Part shown: piece by piece, positions 1 to 13,077 of the stretch | Numbering within the stretch: the stretch's first letter is position 1 | How the letters are laid out: each line of letters starts with the position of its first letter | Assembly: GCF_039538145.1 (NCBI RefSeq) | Contig: NZ_BAABBV010000001.1 | Coordinates: 310,001-374,000 of the forward strand | Reading direction: 5' to 3' | Origin: Gryllotalpicola daejeonensis | GTDB taxonomy: Bacteria; Actinomycetota; Actinomycetes; Actinomycetales; Microbacteriaceae | Length of the DNA: 64,000 nt | Notes under the pieces: generated by a model | The model's database searches: none | What the model saw: the letters and a program-made list of their open reading frames with translations, nothing else | What the model was told of the DNA's origin: nothing | Translations under genes and position numbers: made by a program

Positions 1-463
1 GATCCGCCACAACTCGGTCACGTACGCCCCCGGCGACACCGACTTCGCGTGGACCCGCCTCACCCTGTGGCGCGCCCAGCTCGCCGCGGCGCTCGACCAG
101 CCGCCGTACGAGCCGGTCACCCAGGTGCACGTGACGGGTGCAGAGGACTCCCCCTCGACGTACCTGCTCGCCGCGTGGCTGCGCATGGCACTCGATGCGC
201 CGGTGAACAAGGACATCACCACCCGTGCGAACGGTTCGAGCGGCATCCACGGCGTGCGCCTCACGCGCCCGTCGGGTGAGATCGACCTCGAGCGCGATGT
301 CCCCGGCATCGCGACGCTCAAGCAGCCGAACCAGCCGACGCACGACCTGGCGCTGCCGCGTCGCAACCTGCGCGACTGCCTCGCCGAGGAGCTGCGCCGG
401 CTCGACCCCGACGAGCTGTACGGCCAGGTCATCACCAAGGGAATCGCACTGCTCGGTCACTAG
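1..463 (+). CDS. opcA: Glucose-6-phosphate dehydrogenase assembly protein OpcA (3' part)
   Basis: Open from the window edge in the frame beginning at base 2; about 153 C-terminal codons are present and the start lies outside. The product matches the OpcA family, which associates with glucose-6-phosphate dehydrogenase (Zwf) and supports its activity in the oxidative pentose phosphate pathway. Visible family features are a Trp-rich stretch near the left edge (DTDFAWTRLTLWRAQLAAAL) and the C-terminal block ending in ITKGIALLGH. The pgl gene follows 29 bases downstream on the same strand, as expected for a zwf-opcA-pgl operon. Zwf itself would lie left of the window. Identification rests on sequence resemblance plus context. 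Confidence 0.9.
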   Translation, partial: IRHNSVTYAPGDTDFAWTRLTLWRAQLAAALDQPPYEPVTQVHVTGAEDSPSTYLLAAWLRMALDAPVNKDITTRANGSSGIHGVRLTRPSGEIDLERDVPGIATLKQPNQPTHDLALPRRNLRDCLAEELRRLDPDELYGQVITKGIALLGH

Positions 464-492
464 TGCCGGCGCGCCGGTAGGTTGAGAAGACT

Positions 493-1263
493 ATGACGAA
501 CGAACGGCGGGTGCTTGTCCACCCGAACAAGCAAGCACTCGCCGCTTCGGTCGCGGCGCGCTTCCTGACCAAGGTGGTCGACATCATCGCCGACTTCGGC
601 GATGCGCACATCGTGCTCACCGGCGGCACCATCGGCATCGGCTCGCTGGCCGCGGTCAACGAGTCGCCGGCGCGCGACACCGTCGACTGGTCGAAGGTGC
701 ACTTCTGGTGGGGCGACGAGCGCTTCGTGCCGAAGGCCGACGGCGACCGAAACGAGCTGCAGGCCCGTGAGGCGCTGCTCGACCACATCGATGTGCCCGC
801 CGAGAACATCCACGCGTTCGCGGCGAGCGACGAGGTGGCGTCGCTGGAAGAGGGCGTCGAGGCGTACGCCGCCGAACTCGCCCGCTTCTCCCCCGACGGC
901 GGCCAGTGGCCGCGGTTCGACCTCACCTTCCTCGGCGTCGGACCCGACGGGCACATCGCCTCGCTGTTCCCGAACCTGGCAGGCATCCGCGTCACCGACG
1001 CCCCCGTGATCGCGGTGCGCAACTCGCCCAAGCCGCCGCCCGAGCGCTTGTCGCTGACGCGGCCGGTGATCAATTCGTCGGAGCGCGTGTGGCTTGTGCT
1101 CGCCGGCGCCGACAAGGCGTCTGCTCTCGGCCTCGCGCTCGCGGGCGCGTCGTATCTCGAGGTGCCGGCTGCGGGCGCCAAGGGACGCAGGCGCACCGTC
1201 TTCTTCGTCGATCAGGATGCCGCGGCCGAGGTTCCAGAGGAATTGATCGCCGAGTCGTACTGA
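493..1263 (+). CDS. pgl: 6-phosphogluconolactonase
   Basis: 256 residues, the normal length for the DevB/Pgl family. It hydrolyses 6-phosphogluconolactone to 6-phosphogluconate in the cytoplasm, directly after Zwf. Seen motifs: a GGTIGIG turn at residues 44-50, WWGDERFVP at 72-80, and GVGPDGHIASLFP at 148-160 carrying the family histidine. A GAGAAG stretch a few bases before ATG can act as the ribosome-binding site. The gene is last in the opcA-pgl unit and is followed 22 bases later by a strong intrinsic terminator. Confidence 0.95.
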   Translation: MTNERRVLVHPNKQALAASVAARFLTKVVDIIADFGDAHIVLTGGTIGIGSLAAVNESPARDTVDWSKVHFWWGDERFVPKADGDRNELQAREALLDHIDVPAENIHAFAASDEVASLEEGVEAYAAELARFSPDGGQWPRFDLTFLGVGPDGHIASLFPNLAGIRVTDAPVIAVRNSPKPPPERLSLTRPVINSSERVWLVLAGADKASALGLALAGASYLEVPAAGAKGRRRTVFFVDQDAAAEVPEELIAESY

Positions 1264-1285
1264 GCTCAGGCGCCTCTTCCCAAGA

Positions 1286-1338
1286 CGCAGGCTAGGGAGG
1301 GCTTTTCTCGCGAATCGCCCTCCCTAGCCTGCGTTTTT
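1286..1338 (+). terminator. Intrinsic terminator after pgl, 17-bp perfect stem
   Basis: Perfect inverted repeat: arm 1286-1302, loop 1303-1316, arm 1317-1333, followed directly by TTTTT at 1334-1338. It is placed just behind pgl and before the converging rbpA gene, so it may also block antisense transcription, although the left side has no comparable A run. Confidence 0.9.
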
Positions 1339-1370
1339 CGCAGCAGCCATTGCGTGCCGGAACGCAGCAA

Positions 1371-1390
1371 GCCCCCGCCGAAGCGGGGGC
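1371..1390 (-). terminator. Hairpin downstream of rbpA
   Basis: Stem GCCCCCGC / GCGGGGGC with a CGAA tetraloop, 34 bases past the rbpA stop in the rbpA direction. The U tract is weak (TTGCTGCGTT), so this is a probable rather than canonical terminator. Confidence 0.6.
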
Positions 1391-1423
1391 CTGCTATGGG
1401 TGCGCGTCGACGAGCTTCTGCGA

Positions 1424-1786
1424 CTAGCTCGCGACCGTGCCGCGGCGCGCGCGCAGCTTGTCGAGCGCCTCCTGCAGAAGGGCCTCGGCCTCTTCCTCGG
1501 TGCGGCGCTCCTTCACGTAGGCGAGGTGCGTCTTGTACGGCTCGTTCTTGGCGACGGCCGGCGGGTTCTCACGGTCGCGGCCGGCGGGAAGGCCGGACAT
1601 CGGGCAGTCGATGATCTCGGGGATCTCTTCCTCGGGCAGGTTCGCCGCGAAGTAGCGGACGGTCTCGTTGCCGAGCGCGTCCCAGTACGAGATCGCGATG
1701 CGATCGGCGTGGTGGCCATGGTCCTGCTCGCCCATCGGGCCCGCGCCGACGCGCGAACCACGGATGGCGCTGCCTCCGGAAACCAT
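1424..1786 (-). CDS. rbpA: RNA polymerase-binding protein RbpA
   Basis: 120 residues. RbpA is an actinobacterial general transcription factor that binds RNA polymerase and group 1/2 sigma factors and stabilises the open promoter complex. Seen here: the basic N-terminal tail containing SAIRGSRVGAGPMGE (the element that contacts promoter DNA), a central beta domain, and the charged C-terminal sigma-interacting helix (AYVKERRTEEEAEALLQEAL). Only one Cys is present (IIDCPMSG), so the zinc-ribbon form found in streptomycetes is not expected; a zinc-free form is known in mycobacteria. A good GGAGGAG Shine-Dalgarno lies before the ATG. It appears monocistronic. Confidence 0.93.
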   Translation of the reverse strand: MVSGGSAIRGSRVGAGPMGEQDHGHHADRIAISYWDALGNETVRYFAANLPEEEIPEIIDCPMSGLPAGRDRENPPAVAKNEPYKTHLAYVKERRTEEEAEALLQEALDKLRARRGTVAS

Positions 1787-1862
1787 TGCTCCTCCTAGAT
1801 GTTTCGGGTGTGCGTGTGCGAGGGGTGTCGTGCGACCACGACGACGTCGAAGCTGTGCGGGC

Positions 1863-2108
1863 TTACGACGTGAAGCGGGTGATGAGGCCGAGAACCACGA
1901 TGCACACGATCCAGACGAGACCGAGGATGACCGTGATGCGGTTCAGGTTCCGCTCTGCGACGCCGGAGGCGCCGAGGTTCGAGGTCATGCCGCCGCCGAA
2001 CATGTCGGAGAGGCCGCCACCGCGGCCCTTGTGCAGCAGGATCAGCAGGGTCAGCAGCAGGCTGGTGATTCCGAGGAGCACCTGCAGGACGACCTGGAGG
2101 ATTTGCAC
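1863..2108 (-). CDS. secG: Preprotein translocase subunit SecG
   Basis: 81 residues from a GTG start at 2108, preceded by GAAAGG seven bases upstream; a longer in-frame reading extends back through tpiA and is not credible. SecG is the small auxiliary subunit of the SecYEG channel. Two membrane helices are visible (residues about 4-25 and 58-77) flanking the cytosolic glycine-rich loop HKGRGGGLSDMFGGG typical of the family. It follows tpiA by about 100 bases and is the last gene of the gap-pgk-tpiA-secG run, a conserved actinobacterial order. Confidence 0.92.
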   Translation of the reverse strand: MQILQVVLQVLLGITSLLLTLLILLHKGRGGGLSDMFGGGMTSNLGASGVAERNLNRITVILGLVWIVCIVVLGLITRFTS

Positions 2109-2209
2109 GATATGGCCTTTCGTGAGCGTCAGCGCGCGCGATTCGGGTCGCGGCGCCGTCAGCCAGTATAAACGAGCGTCGATCGACGCCCGGATTCCGG
2201 CGCGAGAAT

Positions 2210-3030
2210 CTAGTAGGTGGCGTGCTTCTTGTAGCGCACGATCGCGGCGAAGCCCTCGACGTCGAGGCTCGCGCCCCCGACGAGGACGCCGTCGACATCG
2301 GGGCACTTCATGAAGCCCACGATGTTGTCGGCCTTCACCGATCCGCCGTAGAGGATGCGGGTCTTCGCCGCGGTCTCCTCCCCCAGCGCCTGGCGCACGA
2401 CATTGCGAAGAACGGATGCCACGTTCTGTGCCTGCTCTGCGGTGGCAGCCGACCCCGCCCCGATCGCCCACACGGGCTCGTAGGCGATGACGAAGTCGTC
2501 ACCCGGCTTGAAGTCGATGAGCGCACCGCGCAGCTGGTTCGCCGGAACCGCGCTCGGCTCGTGGCGCTCGAGGTCCTTTGCGGTCTCGCCGACGCAGATC
2601 AGCGGCACGAGGCCGGCGTCCTTCGCGGCCTTCGCCTTCGCGGCGATGGTCTCGTCAGACTCGACGTGGCGGTAGCGGCGCTCGGAGTGGCCGACGATCA
2701 CATAGTCGCAGTCGAGCTGCTTGAGGAAGTTCGCGGAGATCTCACCGGTGTACGCGCCGGACATGTGCGTCGACACGTCCTGGCCGCCGTACTTCAGCTC
2801 GAGCTTGTCGGCCTGCACCAGGGTCTGCACGCTGCGCAGGTCGGTGAACGGCGGGAAGACGGCCACCTCGACATCGTTGTAGTCATGCTGGGCATCCTTC
2901 AGAGTCCACGCCAGCTTCTGCACGAACGCGATCGCCTGCAGGTGGTCGAAGTTCATCTTCCAGTTGCCGGCGATCAGCGGCTTGCGCGTCGTCTGAGTCT
3001 GCTCCGCGGCCTGCGTCTGGGTGGCGTCGC

Positions 3031-3034
<4 letters not shown>
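2210..3034 (-). CDS. tpiA: Triosephosphate isomerase
   Basis: 274 residues, with about 15 extra N-terminal residues relative to the usual 250-260. It interconverts dihydroxyacetone phosphate and glyceraldehyde 3-phosphate. Catalytic signatures are complete: Lys26 in AGNWKMN, the His in YVIVGHSERR, and the Glu in IAYEPVWAIG; phosphate-binding loop YGGSVKADN follows. The ATG overlaps the pgk stop as ATGA, so translation of the two is probably coupled. No alternative start is available inside the Thr/Gln-rich extension. Confidence 0.96.
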
Positions 3035-4254
<1,220 letters not shown>

Positions 4255-4316
4255 TGCTCTTCCTCTTCTTATTTCAAATGGCTAACGGCTTGGCTTTCTT
4301 ATCGTTCGGTCGGCGC

Positions 4317-5321
<1,005 letters not shown>

Positions 5322-5383
5322 GGGTTATCTCCAGTGGGTTCAGGTGCCGGCGGCGCCGGCTGGTGAGGGTGGTGAAGTGCGGA

Positions 5384-5416
5384 ACCGGCGCCCGGCATTG
5401 TGTGCCGGGCGCCGGT
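5384..5416 (-). terminator. GC-rich hairpin after sodA
   Basis: Perfect 13-bp arms (5384-5396 and 5404-5416) around a seven-base loop, beginning six bases past the sodA stop. There is no clear U run, as is common for actinobacterial terminators. Confidence 0.7.
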
Positions 5417-5422
5417 GATCAG

Positions 5423-6046
5423 CTACGGAAGCAGCAGCCCGGAGGTGGTGGTGCGTGCCTTCTCGAAACGGGCGGCGACGTCGGCCCAGTTCGCGATGTT
5501 CCAGAACGCCTTGACGTAGTCGGCCTTGACGTTGACGTAGTCGAGGTAGAACGCGTGCTCCCACATGTCGAGGAGCAGCAGCGGAACCGTCGCGGCCGCC
5601 AGGTTGCCCTGGTGGTCGTACAGCTGCTCGATGATGAGCTTCTGCCCGAGCGAGTCCCACGCGAGGATCGACCAGCCGGAACCCTGGATACCGAGGGCCG
5701 AGGCGGTGAAGTGCGCACGGAACTTGTCGAAGGAGCCGAAGAACTCGTCAACGGCCGCGGCAAGCTCACCCTCGGGCTTGTCGCCGCCGTCCGGCGAGAG
5801 GTTGTTCCAGAAGACCGTGTGGTTCACGTGGCCGGCCAGGTTGAAGGCCAGGTCCTTCTGAAGCTTGTTGACGTAGGTGAGGTCGCCCGCGTCGCGCGCC
5901 TCGGCGAGCTTGGCGAGGGCGGTGTTGGCACCGTCGACGTAGGTCTTGTGGTGCTTGTCGTGGTGGAGCTCCATGATGCGCCCCGAGATGTTCGGCTCAA
6001 GTGCCGAGTAGTCGTAGGGCAGGTCGGCGAGCGTGTAGTCAGCCAT
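5423..6046 (-). CDS. sodA: Superoxide dismutase, Fe/Mn family
   Basis: 207 residues, the full length of the family, no signal peptide, so cytoplasmic. It dismutates superoxide to peroxide and oxygen. Metal-ligand regions are visible: the N-terminal MELHHDKHHKTYVDGAN (His28 is the expected first ligand), HVNHTVFWNNLSPDGG for the second His, and LDMWEHAFYLDY supplying the Asp and last His. Mn versus Fe cannot be settled from this reading. An AGGAG site lies nine bases before the ATG. Monocistronic, inserted between the glycolytic unit and whiA. Confidence 0.95.
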   Translation of the reverse strand: MADYTLADLPYDYSALEPNISGRIMELHHDKHHKTYVDGANTALAKLAEARDAGDLTYVNKLQKDLAFNLAGHVNHTVFWNNLSPDGGDKPEGELAAAVDEFFGSFDKFRAHFTASALGIQGSGWSILAWDSLGQKLIIEQLYDHQGNLAAATVPLLLLDMWEHAFYLDYVNVKADYVKAFWNIANWADVAARFEKARTTTSGLLLP

Positions 6047-6165
6047 TCACTCTTCTCCTCGTATCTTCTGCAGACGTTCTCAACTCTAGTAACGCGTCGG
6101 GCCGTGGATAAGGCTCGAGGGGCCCGATGCCCCGTTGCGTTACGCCCTATTCCACGCGTGCGCGC

Positions 6166-7170
6166 TCATTCTTCAAGTTCAGGGGGGAGGTTCGCCTCAG
6201 TACCCGGGATGCCGAGGTCTGCGGCTTTCTTGTCAGCCATGGCGAGCAGGCGGCGGATGCGGCCGGCGACGGCGTCCTTCGTCATGGGCGGATCGGCGTG
6301 GTGGCCGAGCTCGTCGAGGCTCGCGTCACGGTGCGCGAGGCGCAGCTCGCCCGCGTACTTCAGGTGCTCGGGCAGGTCGGGGCCGAGGATCTCGAGGGCG
6401 CGCTCGACGCGGGCGCACGCGGCGACGGCGGCCTGGGCGCTGCGGCGAAGGTTCGCGTCGTCGAAGTTCACGAGGCGGTTGGCGGTGGCGCGCACCTCAC
6501 GGCGCTGCCTGAGCTCTTCCCAGCTGCGCACCGTTCCCGCCGCGCCCATCAGGCCGAGCATCCCGCTGATCGCCTCGCCGTCGCGGATGACGACACGGTG
6601 CACTCCGCGCACCTCGCGCGCCTTCGCGGCGATGCCGAGGCGGCCGGCGGCGCCGACGAGCGCCATCGCGGTCTCGTTGCCGGGCGTGGTGATCTCAAGC
6701 GATGCCGAGCGGCCCGGATCGGTGAGCGAGCCGGCCGCGAGGAAGGCGCCGCGCCACACGGCGGCGAGCTCGTCGCGTGAGCCGGTGGTCAGCTTGTTGG
6801 GCAGGCCGCGGATGGGCCGGCGACGCGCATCCAGCAGGCCCGTCTGACGCGCGAGCGTCTCACCGCCGTCGACGACGCGCACGACGAACTGGTCGGCACG
6901 ACGAGTTCCGGATGCCGCGATGACGGTGCCCTCCGAGCGGACGCCGTACAGCTCGGCGATTCCTCGGGCGACGTGGCGCGCGAGCTGCGGGCTGTCGAGC
7001 TCGCTCTCGATGGCGATGCGACCGGAGATCACGTGCAGACCGCCCGCCAGCCGCAGGATCGTCGCGAGCTCAGCCGCACGTACCGTGGTCTTGCCCGCCT
7101 CGACCGAGAGAAGCTCGTCCTTGACGTCCGCGGTCAGTGCCACTGAGTCGAATCCAATCTGCCGCGTCAC
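6166..7170 (-). CDS. whiA: Sporulation/cell-division regulator WhiA
   Basis: 334 residues from a GTG at 7170. WhiA has an N-terminal LAGLIDADG-derived domain and a C-terminal helix-turn-helix (SLDELGHHADPPMTKDAVAGRIRRLL); in Streptomyces it acts with WhiB on division and differentiation genes. Here, in a presumably non-sporulating actinobacterium, a division or chromosome role is inferred. The GTG overlaps the rapZ stop as GTGA. A second GTG at 7143, giving a start in VALTADVKDELL, fits the usual N-terminus of homologues better; neither has a strong Shine-Dalgarno. The gluconeogenesis factor gene usually found between rapZ and whiA is absent. Confidence 0.93.
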   Translation of the reverse strand: MTRQIGFDSVALTADVKDELLSVEAGKTTVRAAELATILRLAGGLHVISGRIAIESELDSPQLARHVARGIAELYGVRSEGTVIAASGTRRADQFVVRVVDGGETLARQTGLLDARRRPIRGLPNKLTTGSRDELAAVWRGAFLAAGSLTDPGRSASLEITTPGNETAMALVGAAGRLGIAAKAREVRGVHRVVIRDGEAISGMLGLMGAAGTVRSWEELRQRREVRATANRLVNFDDANLRRSAQAAVAACARVERALEILGPDLPEHLKYAGELRLAHRDASLDELGHHADPPMTKDAVAGRIRRLLAMADKKAADLGIPGTEANLPPELEE

Positions 7171-8069
7171 TCGCGGCCAAGGTCACGGTGCTTGACGTTG
7201 ACGGCGACGCCTGGGAGCGCAGAGGCCCGGCGCGCCAGCTCCTCGACGATCGCGACGGAGCGGTGCTTGCCGCCGGTACAGCCTATCGCGATCAAGGCGT
7301 TGCGCTTGTTCTCGCGCTGGTAGCCCGCGAGCGCCACGGCGAGCATCCGGCTCCACAGATCGATGAACTCCTCGGCGCCCTGCTGCTCGAAGACATAGTC
7401 GCGCACGGGGGCGTCCGTGCCGTTGAGCGCGCGCAGCTCGGGCACCCAGAACGGGTTCGGCAGGAAGCGCACGTCGGCGATCATGTCGGCGTCGCTCGGC
7501 AGCCCGTATTTGAAGCCGAAGCTCGTCATGGTGACCTTCACGCCCGGCGTGTTGTCGGTCTTGTAGGTGTCGTGGATCCGGTTCGTGAGCTGGTGCACGT
7601 TCAGCTCTGAGGTGTCGATCACCTGGTCGGCGAACTCGCGCAGCTGCTTGACGCGCGTGCGCTCCTCCATGATGCCGTCGAGGATCGTGCCGTTGCCCTG
7701 CAGGGGGTGCGGGCGGCGTACCGACTCGAAGCGGCGCACGAGCACGCCGTCAGAGGCGTCGAGGAACAGCACAGAGAGCCGGATGTTGTCGCGCAGCGAC
7801 GGCAGCAGGTCCTGCAGCTCGGTGAAGAAGTCGCGGCCGCGCACATCGAGCACGGCGGCGATGCGCGGCGTGTCTTCACCGGTGCGCACCGCCAAGTCGA
7901 GCAGCGGCCGCAGCATCTGCGGCGGCAGGTTGTCGACGACGAACCAGTCCAGGTCTTCGAGGGCTTTCGCCACGGTCGACCTGCCAGCGCCGGACATGCC
8001 GGTGACGATGAGCACTTCTTGGGTGGGCGCGGGCTGAGGCTGCGCTGTCTGCGGAGGCGTGGCCGTCAC
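7167..8069 (-). CDS. rapZ: RNase adapter / nucleotide-binding protein RapZ (YvcJ family)
   Basis: 300 residues. P-loop NTPase of the RapZ/YvcJ family. Walker A GMSGAGRST is at residues 24-32, unusual in having Arg rather than Lys before Ser-Thr. The C-terminal domain has the conserved block GCTGGKHRSVAIVEEL. In E. coli RapZ delivers the small RNA GlmZ to RNase E; the role in actinobacteria is not established. The first ~17 residues are Gln/Pro-rich and could be trimmed if a later start were used. It sits nine bases behind uvrC and overlaps whiA by four bases. Confidence 0.92.
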   Translation of the reverse strand: MTATPPQTAQPQPAPTQEVLIVTGMSGAGRSTVAKALEDLDWFVVDNLPPQMLRPLLDLAVRTGEDTPRIAAVLDVRGRDFFTELQDLLPSLRDNIRLSVLFLDASDGVLVRRFESVRRPHPLQGNGTILDGIMEERTRVKQLREFADQVIDTSELNVHQLTNRIHDTYKTDNTPGVKVTMTSFGFKYGLPSDADMIADVRFLPNPFWVPELRALNGTDAPVRDYVFEQQGAEEFIDLWSRMLAVALAGYQRENKRNALIAIGCTGGKHRSVAIVEELARRASALPGVAVNVKHRDLGRE

Positions 8070-8078
8070 ACCCCCAGC

Positions 8079-10064
8079 CTATTCACTCGCGGGTGCCGCC
8101 GCCGGTACCGCCGTCGCCTCGGACGCGTGCAGAGCGTCATACACGGCCTTCGCGAGCGCCGGGCCGATTCCGCGCGCCTGCGCGATGTCGTCGACGGATG
8201 CCCCGCGCAGGCGCGCCACAGAGCCGAAGTGGCTCAGCAGCTCTTTCACCCGTGCGGGTCCGAGGCCAGGCACCGTGCCGAGGACGCTCGAGATATCGCG
8301 TTTGCGCGTCGAGCGCTGGTAGGTGATCGCGAAGCGGTGCGCCTCGTCACGGATGCGCTGGATGAGGAACAGCGCATCGGAGTTGCGCGGCAGGATCACG
8401 GGGTAATCCGAGTCGGGCAGCCACACCTCTTCGAGTCGCTTGGCGATGCCGGCGAGCTGGATGCCTTGCACGCCGGACTCGTCGAGGGCGCGCTTGGCGG
8501 CGCTGACCTGCGGCTGGCCGCCGTCCACGAGCAGCAGCTGCGGGGCATACGCGAACTTCTTGCGGCGCGTCTCGCCGGTCTCCTCGTCGCGCTCGGCCAC
8601 CGGAGCCGCGGCCTCTTCCTTGAGGTAGGCGAGGCGGCGGGTGAGCACCTGGTAGATCGAGTCGGTGTCGTCGGTGGTCTCTGCGATCGAGAAGCGGCGG
8701 TACTGGTCTTTGCGCGGCAGGCCGTCTTCCATGACGACCATCGACGCCACGACGTTCGTGCCCTGCAGGTGCGAGACGTCGTAGCACTCGATGCGCAGCG
8801 GCGCCTCGGCCATGCCGAGTGCTTCCTGGATGACGTTGAGGGCCTGCGACCTGCTCGTGAAGTCGGCGCTGCGGCGGGTCTTGTAGAGCGCGAGCGCGTT
8901 CTTCGCGTTGATCGCCGCGGTCTGGGCGAGCTGGGCCTTGTCGCCGCGCTGGGCGGTGCGCAGGGCGACCGCTCCCCCGCGGCTCGCGCCGTCGACCTCG
9001 GCGCGGCGGGCGGTGAGCCACTGCTCGAGCGCCACGCTGTCGTCGGGCACCTCGGGCACGATGACCTCGCGCGGCGGCGCGAAATCGCCGTCGTAAGCGT
9101 TCTGCAGCACCGTCTCGACGAGCTCGCCGAGCTCGAGGTCGAGCTCTTTGTCGACGACCCAGCTGCGGGTTCCGCGGATGCGGCCGCCGCGCACGATGAA
9201 CTGCTGCACCGCGGCGGCGAGCTCGTCGTGGGCGATGGCGAAGACGTCGATGTCGACGTTGTCGGAGAGGACGACGGCCGTCTTCTCCATCACGGCGGTC
9301 AGTGCCTGGATGCGGTCTCGGTAGCGGGCGGCTGCTTCGAAGTTGAGCTCGGCCGAGGCATCCGCCATGGCCTTGCTCAGTGTGCGCAGATAGCGCTGGT
9401 CGCTTCCCGACATGAAGTCGACGAACTCGTTCGCGAGCTCGCGGTGCTCTTCGCGGGTGATGCGCCCGACGCAGGGCGCAGCGCACTTGCCGATGTCGGC
9501 GAGCAGGCACGGGCGCCCGGTCTGCTCGGCGCGCCGGAAGACGCCGTCGGAGCACGAGCGCATCGGGAACGCCTTGAGCATCAGGTCGAGCGTCTCGCGG
9601 ATGGCCCACACCTTCGTGTACGGCCCGAAATAGCGGCTCGTCTTGTCTTTGCGATTGCGGGTGACGAGCGCGCGCGGGACGTTCTCGCCGAGCGTGACGG
9701 CGAGATACGGGTAGGTCTTGTCATCTTTGAAGACGACGTTGAAGGGCGGGTTGAACTCCTTGATCCACGTGTATTCGAGCTGCAGGGCTTCGAACTCATT
9801 GCCGACGACCGTCCACTCGACGCTCGCCGCGGTGGTGACCATGCGGCGGGTGCGCTCGTGCAGGTTGCGCAGCGGCTGGAAGTAGTTCGAGAGCCTCGCG
9901 CGCAGGTTCTTCGCCTTGCCGACGTAGAGCACGCGCCGAGCGGGGTCGCGGAAGCGGTACACACCCGGGGCGGTCGGGATCTCGCCGGTCTTCGGCTTGT
10001 ACGGCACGGTCTGGCTCGGTGCCCGGCCGACCGCCGCGCCCCCGTTGGTGATCGAGGAAGACAC
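8079..10064 (-). CDS. uvrC: Excinuclease ABC subunit UvrC
   Basis: 661 residues. Makes both incisions in nucleotide excision repair. Domains in order: GIY-YIG nuclease (GVYRFRDPARRVLYVGKAKNL, residues about 33-55), cysteine cluster near 165-200, UVR domain that contacts UvrB (about 215-250), RNase H-like nuclease (ECYDVSHLQGTNVVASMVV; LLLVDGGQPQ), and a C-terminal tandem helix-hairpin-helix (VPGLGPARVKELLSHFG, ARGIGPALAKAVY). GTG start two bases after the uvrA stop, so it is co-transcribed with uvrA. Confidence 0.96.
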   Translation of the reverse strand: MSSSITNGGAAVGRAPSQTVPYKPKTGEIPTAPGVYRFRDPARRVLYVGKAKNLRARLSNYFQPLRNLHERTRRMVTTAASVEWTVVGNEFEALQLEYTWIKEFNPPFNVVFKDDKTYPYLAVTLGENVPRALVTRNRKDKTSRYFGPYTKVWAIRETLDLMLKAFPMRSCSDGVFRRAEQTGRPCLLADIGKCAAPCVGRITREEHRELANEFVDFMSGSDQRYLRTLSKAMADASAELNFEAAARYRDRIQALTAVMEKTAVVLSDNVDIDVFAIAHDELAAAVQQFIVRGGRIRGTRSWVVDKELDLELGELVETVLQNAYDGDFAPPREVIVPEVPDDSVALEQWLTARRAEVDGASRGGAVALRTAQRGDKAQLAQTAAINAKNALALYKTRRSADFTSRSQALNVIQEALGMAEAPLRIECYDVSHLQGTNVVASMVVMEDGLPRKDQYRRFSIAETTDDTDSIYQVLTRRLAYLKEEAAAPVAERDEETGETRRKKFAYAPQLLLVDGGQPQVSAAKRALDESGVQGIQLAGIAKRLEEVWLPDSDYPVILPRNSDALFLIQRIRDEAHRFAITYQRSTRKRDISSVLGTVPGLGPARVKELLSHFGSVARLRGASVDDIAQARGIGPALAKAVYDALHASEATAVPAAAPASE

Positions 10065-10066
10065 AG

Positions 10067-12997
<2,931 letters not shown>

Positions 12998-13000
12998 CTT

Positions 13001-13016
13001 TCGAGTCTAGATTCGA
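13001..13016 (-). promoter_or_regulatory. uvrA -10 box within a degenerate SOS-like palindrome
   Basis: Read on the minus strand the 16 bases are TCGAATCTAGACTCGA, an inverted repeat with one mismatch. The -10 box TAGACT (13004-13009) lies inside it and is six bases from the GTG of uvrA. The outer TCGA arms and overall layout resemble the actinobacterial LexA box (TCGAAC-N4-GTTCGA), but three of the twelve specified positions differ, so LexA binding is an inference. Confidence 0.5.
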
Positions 13017-13077
13017 CCACCGACATTGCGCTTTGAGCCCGGCATGTGTGCTCGCCGGCTCCAGGCAGAGTTCTCCG

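Noticed and set aside
1424..1786. Loss of zinc-ligand cysteines in RbpA as an anomaly
   Set aside because: Zinc-free RbpA is already known in mycobacteria, so this is ordinary family variation.
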